A DNA stretch of 42,148 nt from Bacteroidota bacterium (GTDB taxonomy: Bacteria; Bacteroidota; Bacteroidia; Chitinophagales; Chitinophagaceae). The stretch covers positions 1-42,148 of the forward strand of contig CANJRV010000018.1 of NCBI GenBank assembly GCA_947476825.1, in the 5' to 3' direction. The notes beneath the pieces were generated by a model that worked only from the letters and a program-made list of their open reading frames with translations, was not told the origin of the DNA and made no database searches. This document shows, in pieces, positions 26,247-34,758 of this stretch; the first letter of the stretch is position 1, and each line of letters opens with the position of its first letter. A program made the translations under genes and the position numbers.

Positions 26247-27188
26247 TTATTTTAAATTTACTTTTTCACTTCCAATTTTATAACCCATATGGTAGATTTC
26301 AACTTTATAAGTTCCAGGTTCAAAATTGCTTATTGGATGCCATTCGGAAGTTACCCCATATACTTTTTCACCTTGGCGATAAGGAATGGTTTTAGTTACA
26401 GTAAATATTTTTTCACTGTTATCTGCTAATTTAAATTTATTGTTTCCAGAAATATTTCCTTTCGGATCCGTAACACAGATATAAATTATTTTGTCTCCGC
26501 TTTCACTTATTCGGTTATCATCTATATCAAATGAAATACGCATTAAATCAGCCTTCCTAGCTTTCTCTGTTTCTTTTTCTTTTTCTTTGCCGAATATGGT
26601 TTTTACTTTATTGATAACCTCCATTTTGAATCCAGAGGCGTGCAATACAGAACCTACCTCCACTGTTTTTTCTAACGATTTTTTATCCTCTTTTAATGCT
26701 TCTTTTTCTTGCGTTACAGCTTCTTTATCTTGAATGAGTTGTTTTTTATCTTCTGTAAGTTGTACGTTTTCTTGTTTTAAAGCCGTAATCTGTTCTTGAT
26801 AAGAATTCATTTTACCTTTCAACTCGGCAATCAATGTATTCGCTTCACGAAGTTGCGCTGCTGTTGCATTTTTATTGGAAAGTATAGAATTAATTTTACG
26901 TTTTAGTGCTTCCACTTCTTCACTTTTAGTGGTTAACAAACTGTCCATTTGTACACTTTCATTTTTCATTTCATCCAAGCGAGCCAATGCAGCATTGTAT
27001 TCTGTTTCAATTGCACTTTTATCGTTGATTACTTGATTTTTTTCTTCAACAGTGGTATCTAATTGCGTTTCTGTTTTGTTTTTACTTACAAATAAATAAA
27101 TACTAACTGCCAATAGAGCGGTAATTATACCAATATAAATCCATTTAGGGTTAAAGCTTTTTGGTTGCTCATTCGTTGTAATTTCCAT
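26247..27188 (-). CDS. Membrane-anchored coiled-coil protein
   Basis: Protein of 313 residues. A short cytosolic head is followed by one membrane segment (WIYIGIITALLAVSIYLFV, residues 16-34), a long coiled coil (~40-165) rich in Glu, Lys and Gln, and a C-terminal beta-rich region (~185-313) with phrases such as YICVTDPKGNISGNN and PISNFEPGTYKVEIYHMG, which recall an extracellular beta-sandwich. No catalytic motif is seen. It stands upstream of rpiB on the same strand, but no metabolic tie is evident. Similar proteins are conserved in Bacteroidota without assigned function. Confidence 0.75.
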   Translation of the reverse strand: MEITTNEQPKSFNPKWIYIGIITALLAVSIYLFVSKNKTETQLDTTVEEKNQVINDKSAIETEYNAALARLDEMKNESVQMDSLLTTKSEEVEALKRKINSILSNKNATAAQLREANTLIAELKGKMNSYQEQITALKQENVQLTEDKKQLIQDKEAVTQEKEALKEDKKSLEKTVEVGSVLHASGFKMEVINKVKTIFGKEKEKETEKARKADLMRISFDIDDNRISESGDKIIYICVTDPKGNISGNNKFKLADNSEKIFTVTKTIPYRQGEKVYGVTSEWHPISNFEPGTYKVEIYHMGYKIGSEKVNLK

Positions 27189-27288
27189 GTGAATTATTTT
27201 TATATCAACAAATGTAAACCATCAAGCATAAAAAGAATTTATCAAATTATAAAGTTTTGTTATTAAATTCACGTCCTTAAACTGTTTT

Positions 27289-28011
27289 GTGATGATTAAT
27301 ATTGAAAATCTATTATTGATAGATATTGAAACCGTTCCCTTATTTAAAGATTTTAGTGAGCTTTCAGCGGATATGCAAAGGCTATGGACAAAAAAAGCCA
27401 TGTTGATAGATCCTGAAAGTGAGGATGTTGCAAAAACATTTTCTGAGCGAGGTGGGATATACGCAGAGTTTGGAAAAATAATTTGTATTGGGTTAGGTTA
27501 TTTTATTCGAAAGAATAATACGTATGCTTTAAAAGTGAAAAGTATCGCAGATGATGATGAAGCCAAGGTCTTGCACGATTTTGTAACGATAGCCAACAAA
27601 TTTTTTAATAAACCAGAAAAACAATTTTGTGGGCACAACATTCGTGAGTTTGATATTCCCTATATTTGTCGCCGTAGCCTAATTAATCAAGTTACAATGC
27701 CTATCGTGTTGACTGAATTACAGAATAAAAAGCCTTGGGAAAATCCGATGTTAGATACCTTGCAATTTTGGAAATTTGGCGAGTATAAAAATTTTACATC
27801 CATTGATTTGTTGTCCACTGTGCTGAATATTCCAAGTCCAAAAGAGGATATCGATGGAAGTGATGTAGCAGAAGTATATTGGCAAGAAAATAATTTGAAA
27901 CGAATTGCTACTTATTGTAATAAGGATGTTGTGACGGTAGCGCAAGTATTGATGCGATTGCAAGCGATGGAATTATTGAGCGAATCTCAAATTGAATATA
28001 TAGAAAGTTAA
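27289..28011 (+). CDS. 3'-5' exonuclease of the DNA polymerase B exonuclease family
   Basis: Predicted DEDD-type exonuclease of 240 residues, RNase H-like fold. Exo I is visible as LLIDIETVPLF (Asp12, Glu14), Exo II as FCGHNIREFDIPYICRR, and Exo III as YCNKDVVTVAQV near residue 212. The family (predicted PolB-exo2) is found near DNA metabolism genes; here holA follows on the same strand 170 bases later. It is divergent from the coiled-coil protein gene. The nucleic acid target has not been worked out for this family. Confidence 0.85.
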   Translation: MMINIENLLLIDIETVPLFKDFSELSADMQRLWTKKAMLIDPESEDVAKTFSERGGIYAEFGKIICIGLGYFIRKNNTYALKVKSIADDDEAKVLHDFVTIANKFFNKPEKQFCGHNIREFDIPYICRRSLINQVTMPIVLTELQNKKPWENPMLDTLQFWKFGEYKNFTSIDLLSTVLNIPSPKEDIDGSDVAEVYWQENNLKRIATYCNKDVVTVAQVLMRLQAMELLSESQIEYIES

Positions 28012-28056
28012 AGTAAGCATGCTATGACAATGAAAATCTTTAAGTGTCGATGTATT

Positions 28057-28132
28057 GCGGCAACGATTGAAGTGGAAATCCTTTTTGCTGGCTCTGCAGC
28101 AAAAAGATTGAAACGGAAAGCGTGTCTGCCGC
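28057..28132 (+). repeat. Intergenic hairpin element, copy 2
   Basis: Arms GCGGCA (28057-28062) and TGCCGC (28127-28132) enclose a perfect 10-bp stem, CTTTTTGCTG (28081-28090) with CAGCAAAAAG (28097-28106), around loop GCTCTG (28091-28096). Against copy 1 at 8298-8375 the apical pair T-A has become G-C and one T-A pair is missing, so the stem is preserved by paired changes. It lies between the exonuclease gene and holA on their strand. Confidence 0.75.
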
Positions 28133-28180
28133 CCAAAAAATTTTCATTCAAAATGTAGTAAAATCTTATCCAATAAATAG

Positions 28181-29182
28181 ATGAAGCAAGTAAACGAAAT
28201 ACTGAAGGATATTAAGTCTGGTACATTAAAACCATTGTATGTGTTGGATGGAGAAGAGTCATACTATATCGATTTAATTACCGATGCATTTGAGAAGAAT
28301 GTATTGGAACCACATGAAAAAGATTTTAATTTTAAAGTGTTTTATGGAAAGGATACAGAGTGGGCAAGTATTGTAAATGAGTGTCGATCTTATCCTGCAT
28401 TTGCTGCTCGACGATTGGTTATTTTGAAGGAAGCGGCACAGATGAAAACTTTTCCAGAATTGGAATCTTATTTTCTAAACCCAGCTTCAACAACTATACT
28501 CGTTATTGCTTATAAGCATAAAAAATTGGATGCTCGAACTACCGCTACGAAAGCGATTAAAAAGAATGGAGTTTATGCTACTTTCGATAAAATAAAAGAT
28601 TATCAATTGTCTGATTGGATACTCACTTATTGTCAATCAAAGAAATTAAAAATAAGTGCTAAGAATGCAGATTTACTTGCGACTTATTTGGGAACTGATT
28701 TACAAAAGATTGTGAATGAATTAGGGAAAGTGCAAATTAATATTTCGGAAGGAACAGAAATTAGCGAGGAGCTCATTGAAAGATATATAGGGATAAGTAA
28801 GGATTATAACGTGTTTCAATATCCGCAAGCGATTTTAGAAAAAAATGCGGAGAAGGCATTTAAAATTACCAATTATTTTATTGCTAATCCAAAGGAAGCA
28901 CCCATGTTGTTTGTGACGGTAACTTTGTATAATGAGTTTTGTAAATTGTTTGTTTATCATTACGCACAACATTTGCCGCAGAAGGATATTGCCGCAGTGA
29001 TGAAAATAAAACCTTATTTCGTGAAGGATTATCAGAAGGCTGCAATGTCTTTTAGTTTAGCAAAAACCAATGAAGCTATTTGCATAATACAAGAATATAA
29101 CTTGCATGCAATTGGTATCAATATTGCGTATCAGGATTTGACTATCTTGAAAGAACTAACTGCAAAATTATTGTCCTTGTAG
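28181..29182 (+). CDS. holA: DNA polymerase III subunit delta
   Basis: Delta opens the sliding clamp in the clamp loader of the replisome. The 333-residue length and the pattern fit: N-terminal LKPLYVLDGEESYYID (clamp-binding and ATPase-like core), YPAFAARRLVILKEAAQM, and the C-terminal collar with LAKTNEAICIIQEYNLHAIG. The Walker A Lys is absent, as is normal for delta. Start ATG at 28181, just after the hairpin element. The next gene is on the opposite strand. Confidence 0.92.
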   Translation: MKQVNEILKDIKSGTLKPLYVLDGEESYYIDLITDAFEKNVLEPHEKDFNFKVFYGKDTEWASIVNECRSYPAFAARRLVILKEAAQMKTFPELESYFLNPASTTILVIAYKHKKLDARTTATKAIKKNGVYATFDKIKDYQLSDWILTYCQSKKLKISAKNADLLATYLGTDLQKIVNELGKVQINISEGTEISEELIERYIGISKDYNVFQYPQAILEKNAEKAFKITNYFIANPKEAPMLFVTVTLYNEFCKLFVYHYAQHLPQKDIAAVMKIKPYFVKDYQKAAMSFSLAKTNEAICIIQEYNLHAIGINIAYQDLTILKELTAKLLSL

Positions 29183-29237
29183 AGGATAAGCTTCTTTCAT
29201 TTTACAACATTATTGCAAGGATGAAAGCTCTACGTTG

Positions 29238-30788
29238 CTACAACTTTTCTATAGTATAATTACCTATTTTCCCTTGTGTTACAATTTGTACAACATAAAT
29301 TCCTTTTGTTAGATTACCAATAGGAAGTGTAGAATGATTGCCATTTATATGTTGTTGCTGCATAACTATTTGCCCTTGTTGATTGATGATTTGTAGGCTT
29401 GCATCTTGTAGAGAAATAGTACTTTTCAAATAAATAATATCTCGGCTTGGGTTGGGGTAGAGGCTAATCCATGCACTTGTATTTTTGTTAGGTGAAGTGA
29501 TACCTACAACATTTGTATTCAAAAAACGCATTGCCGAAAAATTGCCAAATCCGGAAAGAACAGAATACCCTGCTAATACTATTTTGCCATCCGGTTGCAT
29601 ACACATGCTTTGTCCATAGTCGTTGAAGTTAGAGCTGTTTTGGTTTATATTACTGGTTACAAAACCATTGCCGCCGAAGGTATTGTCATCTGTGCCATTT
29701 GCTAGTAATCTGCATACTGCAAAATCTATATTTATATTCGCATTGGTGCTATAGCCACCAACAATAATTTTGCCATCATTTTGTAAGATGGATTGGTAGC
29801 ACTTGTCGGTTCGGTTGCCAATACTTTTAATTAATTGACCAGTACTATTAAATGTATTATCCATCTGGCCAGTTGTATCTAAACGCAATATCATAAAGGC
29901 TGTAGTAGCAGGATTACCACCGCTGGCATTAATTGTAGAATTACCACTACAAATAATCTTACCATCTGGTTGTATGACGATGCAATTTATTTCATCATAA
30001 TATCCTCTCATACTATACTCCGCAATGCCATTGGTACCAAAAGAATTGTCGATGGAGCCATCTATATTGAATCTACCAATGGCGGCCCAATAAAAAGTAT
30101 TGTGATAGGAACTACCACCAATAAGTATTTTGCCGTCAGCTTGTACAGCAACTGCTTGACCTCCACCATAATTAGCCGTGCCAATAAACATGCTCACAAA
30201 ACCATTTGTACCAAAGTTGTTATCTATTATTCCGTTACTTGTTAGTCGTAGTAAACCAAATCCATTATGGCTACCTGCAATTATTATTTTGCCATCGGGT
30301 TGTAAGGCAGCTGCTATTGCACTACCATAAGTAGCTTGTGGCAATAGCAGTTGTCCATTAGTTGCGAATGAACTATCATGTAAACCATTTGGTAAATATC
30401 TTGCCACACTAATAGAAAATGTGGTAAAGGAATCGCTTCTTCCAATGGCAATTATTTTTCCATCAGGCTGTAAAAGCATGCTTAAAATTTCATCGTGTTC
30501 GGTATGAAAAAAAGAATCTATCACTAATCCGTTGCTACCAAATGTGCTATCTAGATTGCCATTGTTTTGCACTCTGGTAATTTTATATCTGCTTACTTGA
30601 TTGTAATTGCCATAGCCTCCAATAATTATTTTGCCATCGGGCTGTGCAATACAAGATTTTGCATGTCCACTTATTGTGCTTACTAATTGTCCAGTGTGAT
30701 TGAAGGTCGTGTCGAGGCTAGCTTGTGCAGATAATGTTTTAGCTAAGCCAAATAAAAAGGCAACAAGAATTAATTTTTTGACAAACAT
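29238..30788 (-). CDS. Secreted delta-60 repeat protein with type IX sorting tail
   Basis: Protein of 516 residues with a signal peptide (residues 1-21, ending in LSAQA). The body is a series of delta-60 repeats (~55 residues each), seen as the recurring phrases QPDGKIIIGG, FNxxGxL/I and DNTFGGNG, which fold as a beta-propeller-like array. The last ~80 residues form a type IX sorting domain: ISLYPNPSRDIIYLK, then LTKGIYVVQIVTQGK ending in EKL. It should therefore be exported by Sec and attached or released at the cell surface by T9SS. The function of delta-60 propellers in these bacteria is not known. Confidence 0.88.
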   Translation of the reverse strand: MFVKKLILVAFLFGLAKTLSAQASLDTTFNHTGQLVSTISGHAKSCIAQPDGKIIIGGYGNYNQVSRYKITRVQNNGNLDSTFGSNGLVIDSFFHTEHDEILSMLLQPDGKIIAIGRSDSFTTFSISVARYLPNGLHDSSFATNGQLLLPQATYGSAIAAALQPDGKIIIAGSHNGFGLLRLTSNGIIDNNFGTNGFVSMFIGTANYGGGQAVAVQADGKILIGGSSYHNTFYWAAIGRFNIDGSIDNSFGTNGIAEYSMRGYYDEINCIVIQPDGKIICSGNSTINASGGNPATTAFMILRLDTTGQMDNTFNSTGQLIKSIGNRTDKCYQSILQNDGKIIVGGYSTNANINIDFAVCRLLANGTDDNTFGGNGFVTSNINQNSSNFNDYGQSMCMQPDGKIVLAGYSVLSGFGNFSAMRFLNTNVVGITSPNKNTSAWISLYPNPSRDIIYLKSTISLQDASLQIINQQGQIVMQQQHINGNHSTLPIGNLTKGIYVVQIVTQGKIGNYTIEKL

Positions 30789-30822
30789 AGATTTTCAAAT
30801 TTGTATCAAATGTAAGAAGAAA

Positions 30823-30878
30823 GTCGTAAGGTATAAGGCGTAAGTCGTAAGGCGTTAGTCGTAAGTCGTAAGGTGTAA
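30823..30878. repeat. Eight 7-bp tandem repeats, consensus GTCGTAA
   Basis: Eight consecutive heptamers upstream of the delta-60 gene: GTCGTAA, GGTATAA, GGCGTAA, GTCGTAA, GGCGTTA, GTCGTAA, GTCGTAA, GGTGTAA. On the minus strand they read as the repeating peptide-like string LTPYDLR. That frame (30936 to 30739) is not a gene. The rest of the 361-base gap 30789-31149 shows no other feature. Confidence 0.9.
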
Positions 30879-31149
30879 GTGAGAGGAAATTTGCAGTGGT
30901 CAATACATTTGACGCAATGGTTGAAGCAACTGCCATTATTTTTTTATTTGTATTAATGAACTGCAGATGCTATCTATGTTTTTTTCTAATGAACTTTAGA
31001 GAAAGTTGCGGAAAGCAGGAGAATGAAACTAAGTAGCGATCTGCTTCATAGAACATTACTTTTTTATTTTACATGATTAGAGGAACTTGTACTGCAACCT
31101 ATTAATAAAATTAAACAAAAAGGAATAATTTTTTCATATTGTAAAATAT

Positions 31150-31479
31150 TTAATTGTTTTCATAGTAAAAAATCTTTACTTGTCCATTTCGAATTACTGT
31201 TACATTTGTTTCATTCAATTTTTTTATTAAGCTATCTCCTGGTTTTATAAATTCATAACATTCATGAGAATTAATACCAAGTTGCGCTTTTGAATAATCT
31301 GAAAAAGTTAATTCCATACTACCATGGTCTTCAGTAATTATTTTCTTATCTAATAGAACATTATTAAAATAAGTCATTTTCCAAATTTTTACATTTATTC
31401 TTTCTGCATCTATCGCCCCCAAATAACGAAGAAGAAATATAAATAAAATAGCCAATATGGTATAAATAATTGCTTTCAT
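31150..31479 (-). CDS. Small membrane-anchored protein of unknown function
   Basis: Protein of 109 residues. One N-terminal membrane segment (IIYTILAILFIFLLRYLG) is followed by a small soluble domain with beta-strand character (KIFYYENN at the end). No cysteine pair or catalytic motif is visible. It stands alone between intergenic repeats and is not in an operon. The gene reads well (start ATG at 31479, coding-like composition), so I keep it, but the family is not recognised. Confidence 0.6.
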   Translation of the reverse strand: MKAIIYTILAILFIFLLRYLGAIDAERINVKIWKMTYFNNVLLDKKIITEDHGSMELTFSDYSKAQLGINSHECYEFIKPGDSLIKKLNETNVTVIRNGQVKIFYYENN

Positions 31480-31537
31480 TTATCTATGTTTTTCTTCACC
31501 AAACCGATGAAATCCATGTTCACCACCCGCTGTTAGA

Positions 31538-31577
31538 GATTTGTAATCCCGAACCAATATCAAAGGATTTGTAATCC
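31538..31577. repeat. Direct repeat GATTTGTAATCC, two copies
   Basis: The 12-base word GATTTGTAATCC occurs at 31538-31549 and 31566-31577 with 28-base period, bracketing CCGAACCAATATC. Sequences with this word are a common intergenic repeat family in Bacteroidota. It lies in the 413-base gap 31480-31892. Confidence 0.65.
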
Positions 31578-31680
31578 TTGTGGAGGCGGATGTCATTTTC
31601 ATTCAATAATAAAAGTTAAAGTTAATTTAGGTTTTTAATTATACATTATAATATTTGTTGGTGAAAAGATCAAGTATGTC

Positions 31681-31733
31681 GGTGCCCCCAGCCCTGAAAG
31701 GGTGACATCTTTTAGAAAGGGGTGAAGCCCCTT
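31681..31733. repeat. Short hairpin pair near tRNA-Leu
   Basis: CCCTGAAAGGG (31692-31702) and, ~15 bases on, AAGGGGTGAAGCCCCTT (31717-31733) are two small hairpins in a row. A purine-rich tract (31735-31830) of almost only A and G follows. Nothing coding is seen. Confidence 0.5.
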
Positions 31734-31824
31734 GAAATTAAAGAAAGAGAATGAGAAAGGGAAAGAGAAAGAGTGAAAAAAATCGAGTGAAAATGAGAGT
31801 GAGAAACAGAGCGAAAGCGAAGAA

Positions 31825-31891
31825 AAAAAATCAGAGTGAGAATTCGTTCGGGTCGCTACGCTCTCCGTTCTCGTTCTCACTCTGATTTTTT
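31825..31891 (-). terminator. Intrinsic terminator of tRNA-Leu
   Basis: Arms AAAAAATCAGAGTGAGAA (31825-31842) and TTCTCACTCTGATTTTTT (31874-31891) are perfect 18-bp complements. On the minus strand the second arm is read first, directly after the tRNA, and the hairpin ends in a run of eight T. The loop is long (31 bases). It may also act on the plus strand. Confidence 0.7.
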
Positions 31892-31892
31892 G

Positions 31893-31973
31893 TGCGGGCG
31901 GAGGGACTCGAACCCCCATGTCGAAGACACTAGATCCTAAGTCTAGCGCGTCTACCAATTTCGCCACGCCCGC
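31893..31973 (-). tRNA. tRNA-Leu(TAG)
   Basis: On the minus strand GCGGGCG (31973-31967) pairs with CGCCCGC (31900-31894), discriminator A at 31893. Anticodon arm CTAGA/TCTAG encloses loop CTTAGGA (anticodon TAG). The variable arm GTGTCTTCGACATG is long, as in class II tRNAs. Total 81 nt. CCA is not complete in the gene. Confidence 0.93.
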
Positions 31974-31999
31974 AATTGGGTGTGATTTTTGATGAGGTG

Positions 32000-32032
32000 C
32001 AAATGTATACTTTTATTTAAATAATTGCCAAA
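32000..32032 (-). promoter_or_regulatory. Promoter of tRNA-Leu
   Basis: On the minus strand TTTG (32032-32029) and an exact TAnnTTTG box, TACATTTG (32007-32000), are separated by 21 bases, as in Bacteroidota sigma-factor promoters. Transcription would begin some 15 bases before the tRNA 5' end. Confidence 0.62.
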
Positions 32033-32097
32033 TTAAACAGAGGAATGCTTAATTTTATTTTAAAAAGAAATTGATAAATCGTTTTACAACAGAAATC

Positions 32098-32559
32098 ATG
32101 GAGGATAATGAACTGGTATTTATTCTTCAAAAAAAGGAAAAGGAAAGTAAAACCTATCTTTTTGCAACCAAAATTATGATGGCAATGGGTGTACTTGTCT
32201 CCACTGTGTGGGCAATAGTAGTCTATGCACGTACAGGCGATAAAACACTGATGTGGAGCGTGTTTGCTTTTGTGTTTTGTTTCTCACTTTTGTTTTTTAG
32301 CGTTGTTGCATTTATGTTGTATCGATTCAAATTGGGGAAGTACAACCAGGATGCAAAAGAAAAAATGAAGACCATAGAGAAGGCGATTGTTACGGATAAA
32401 AAATATATGCACTTGAACGATACGTATCACTTCTATACCGATAGCGAAATAAAATTCAGCATCGAAGTTGGTGAAAATGACTTTGATAAATTGTTAGTGG
32501 GTGACGAAATTAATTTAGAGTATGCTACATTTTCGAAAGAGTATTTCGGTTATTTTTAA
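32098..32559 (+). CDS. Two-helix membrane protein of unknown function
   Basis: Protein of 153 residues from the ATG at 32098 (an upstream TTG at 32071 would add nine poor residues). Two membrane segments are clear: TKIMMAMGVLVSTVWAIVVY (about residues 24-44) and SVFAFVFCFSLLFFSVVAFM. A soluble C-terminal part (~60 residues) ends in STFSKEYFGYF. No recognised domain. It precedes a symporter gene by 53 bases on the same strand, but linkage is unproven. Confidence 0.65.
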   Translation: MEDNELVFILQKKEKESKTYLFATKIMMAMGVLVSTVWAIVVYARTGDKTLMWSVFAFVFCFSLLFFSVVAFMLYRFKLGKYNQDAKEKMKTIEKAIVTDKKYMHLNDTYHFYTDSEIKFSIEVGENDFDKLLVGDEINLEYATFSKEYFGYF

Positions 32560-32612
32560 GGCGTATTGATTTCTCATTTTTAATATTATTTTTACCGATT
32601 ACATCCTTCCCT

Positions 32613-34103
32613 ATGTCATCAGCTATTTTATTGTCTTTCGTGATTGCCTATTTTGGACTGCTTCTATTGGTGGCTTATTTTACCTCTAGAAAAAGTGACA
32701 ATGAATCCTTTTTTATTGGCAACAGAAATTCGAATTGGATGCTTGTTGCATTTGGTATGATTGGTACATCGCTGAGTGGAGTTACGTTTGTGAGTGTACC
32801 AGGTGGTGTATTAAAAAATGGCTTTGCTTATTTTCAATTGTCTGTTGGCTATTTGTTGGGGTACTTAGTGATTGCATTTATTTTATTGCCACTATATTAT
32901 AAACTCAATCTAACGAGCATCTATCATTATTTGAGTACGAGGCTAGGTCTAAAAAGTTATAAAACAGGTGCTAGTTTTTTTATACTCAGTCGAACATTGG
33001 GCGCCACGGCGCGTTTGTATTTAGTGGTTAATATTTTACAGACTATCATCTTACAAGATATGGGCGTACCGTTTTGGTTGACCACTGCAATTATTTTGGG
33101 CATGATTTTGTTATACACTTTTAAAGGTGGCGTGAAGACCATCGTATGGACAGACACTTTACAAACACTTTGTATGTTGGCTGGTTTGGTAATTTGTGTT
33201 TGCTTCATCCTACAAAAACTAGATTTGAATATTGGCACTGCCATTCAACAAATGAGTAATAAAGGGTATAGTAAGGTGTGGTTTACAGATCCAAATAGTA
33301 AATTATTTTTTGTAAAACAGATTCTCGCTGGTGCTTTTATTACCATCACCATGACTGGTATGGATCAAGAAATGATGCAAAAAAATATTAGCGTAAAAAC
33401 ACTGGGTGGTAGTCAAAAAAATATGCTGACTTTGTCTATTACCATGTTAGGGGTTATCCTTTTATTTTTATTCCTAGGTGGTTTACTGTATTTATTCGCA
33501 GAAAGTAATGGAGCCTTCATGCAGAACGATGTATTTACAATTGGTTCAACCAATGTCGGTAAAGACAATTTATTTCCAGCAATGGCACTTCATTATATGC
33601 CTCCTGCGTTTAGTATCATTTTTATTATAGCATTAATTAGCGCTTTATTTCCTAGTGCAGATGGCGCTATCACTGCATTGACCTCTAGTTTTTGTATTGA
33701 TATTTTAGGCATGCAAAGAAGAGAGGATATGGATGAGGTTGCAAAAAAGAAAATTCGTCAAAGAGTACATTTGACTTTTGCAGGTATTTTTTTAATCATC
33801 GTTTTGATTTTTAAAATGATCAATGAAGCAAGCATGATTGATGTAATTTTAAAAATTGCAACCTATACCTATGGTCCATTATTGGGTTTATTTACATTCG
33901 GTATTTTGACCAAAAGAGTTGTCAAGGATAATATAGTTCCTTACCTAAGCATTACTGCTCCATTGATTTGTTTTTTGCTAGATAAAAATCAAGCCGCACT
34001 TTTTGGAAAATATGAAATTGGAAATGAGTTACTCATCTTCAATGGCCTTTTAACCTTTTTGTTTCTCTTTTTATTTTCTAAAAAAAATACGCCAGCTTTA
34101 TAA
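32613..34103 (+). CDS. Sodium:solute symporter (SSS family)
   Basis: Secondary transporter of 496 residues with about 13 membrane segments that couples Na+ entry to uptake of a small organic solute. Family landmarks: YFTSRKSDNESFFIGNRNS (after the first helix), MIGTSLSGVTFVSVPG in the second core helix, TFKGGVKTIVWTDTLQ, and the helix with ALISALFPSADGAITALTSS, the SSS sodium-site region. The substrate (sugar, amino acid, carboxylate) cannot be decided. It ends with TAA directly abutting the ATG of the methyltransferase gene, so the two form one transcript. Confidence 0.92.
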   Translation: MSSAILLSFVIAYFGLLLLVAYFTSRKSDNESFFIGNRNSNWMLVAFGMIGTSLSGVTFVSVPGGVLKNGFAYFQLSVGYLLGYLVIAFILLPLYYKLNLTSIYHYLSTRLGLKSYKTGASFFILSRTLGATARLYLVVNILQTIILQDMGVPFWLTTAIILGMILLYTFKGGVKTIVWTDTLQTLCMLAGLVICVCFILQKLDLNIGTAIQQMSNKGYSKVWFTDPNSKLFFVKQILAGAFITITMTGMDQEMMQKNISVKTLGGSQKNMLTLSITMLGVILLFLFLGGLLYLFAESNGAFMQNDVFTIGSTNVGKDNLFPAMALHYMPPAFSIIFIIALISALFPSADGAITALTSSFCIDILGMQRREDMDEVAKKKIRQRVHLTFAGIFLIIVLIFKMINEASMIDVILKIATYTYGPLLGLFTFGILTKRVVKDNIVPYLSITAPLICFLLDKNQAALFGKYEIGNELLIFNGLLTFLFLFLFSKKNTPAL

Positions 34104-34748
34104 ATGGAACATGCACTTACCTCGGAGGCTATTCATCATTATTGTGAAAATCATACCACAAAAGAAAATGAATTATTGTATGACTTAAATAGACAAACGC
34201 ATTTGCGAACCGAATTGCCTATTATGTTGTCGGGGCATTTGCAAGGCAGTGTTTTGAAAATGATAAGCCAAATGATCCGTCCTCAGTATTTATTGGAAAT
34301 AGGCACTTTCACAGGCTATTCGGCTTTATGTTTGGCTGAAGGCTTACAAGAAAATGGGAAATTAATTACAATAGACAACCATGCAGAACAAGCGGAAATA
34401 GCGAAAGAATATTTTTTGAAATCGCCTCATAAAGACAAAATAGAATTGCTGCTTGGTAATGCAATAGAGATTATACCAACCCTCGATTGTTTATTTGATT
34501 TGGTATTTATTGATGCGGATAAAATTAATTATACAAACTACTTGGATTTAGTAATAGATAAAGTGAAAAGCGGTGGATATATATTGGCAGATAATGTTTT
34601 GTATAATGGAGAAATATTGCATCTCGAATCGGCTGGAAAAAATGCGAAGGCAATGCATAATTATAACGAAAAAATAGTAAACGACTCAAGATTAGATTCT
34701 GTACTTTTACCGCTTCGGGATGGTATCATGATATCCAGAAAAAAATAA
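34104..34748 (+). CDS. Class I SAM-dependent O-methyltransferase
   Basis: Protein of 214 residues in the caffeoyl-CoA O-methyltransferase-like family. SAM motif I is LLEIGTFTGYSALCLAEG; the acidic residue that binds ribose is in KLITIDNHAEQA; metal/substrate residues appear in DLVFIDADKINYTNYLDLV and DNVLYNGEI. Such enzymes methylate catechol-type small molecules. ATG follows the symporter TAA with no gap. The next gene follows after 10 bases, so this is the middle of a run symporter, methyltransferase, glucosaminidase, hpt. Confidence 0.92.
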   Translation: MEHALTSEAIHHYCENHTTKENELLYDLNRQTHLRTELPIMLSGHLQGSVLKMISQMIRPQYLLEIGTFTGYSALCLAEGLQENGKLITIDNHAEQAEIAKEYFLKSPHKDKIELLLGNAIEIIPTLDCLFDLVFIDADKINYTNYLDLVIDKVKSGGYILADNVLYNGEILHLESAGKNAKAMHNYNEKIVNDSRLDSVLLPLRDGIMISRKK

Positions 34749-34758
34749 GGAATAAACT

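Noticed and set aside
30739-30936. Minus-strand frame with LTPYDLR repeats
   Set aside because: It is only the heptamer array translated; overlaps the start of the delta-60 gene.
31635-31967. Minus-strand frame of 110 codons beginning MAKLVDALDLGSS
   Set aside because: It is the tRNA-Leu gene read as protein, followed by the terminator and purine tract. This peptide start is a known artefact of tRNA-Leu genes.
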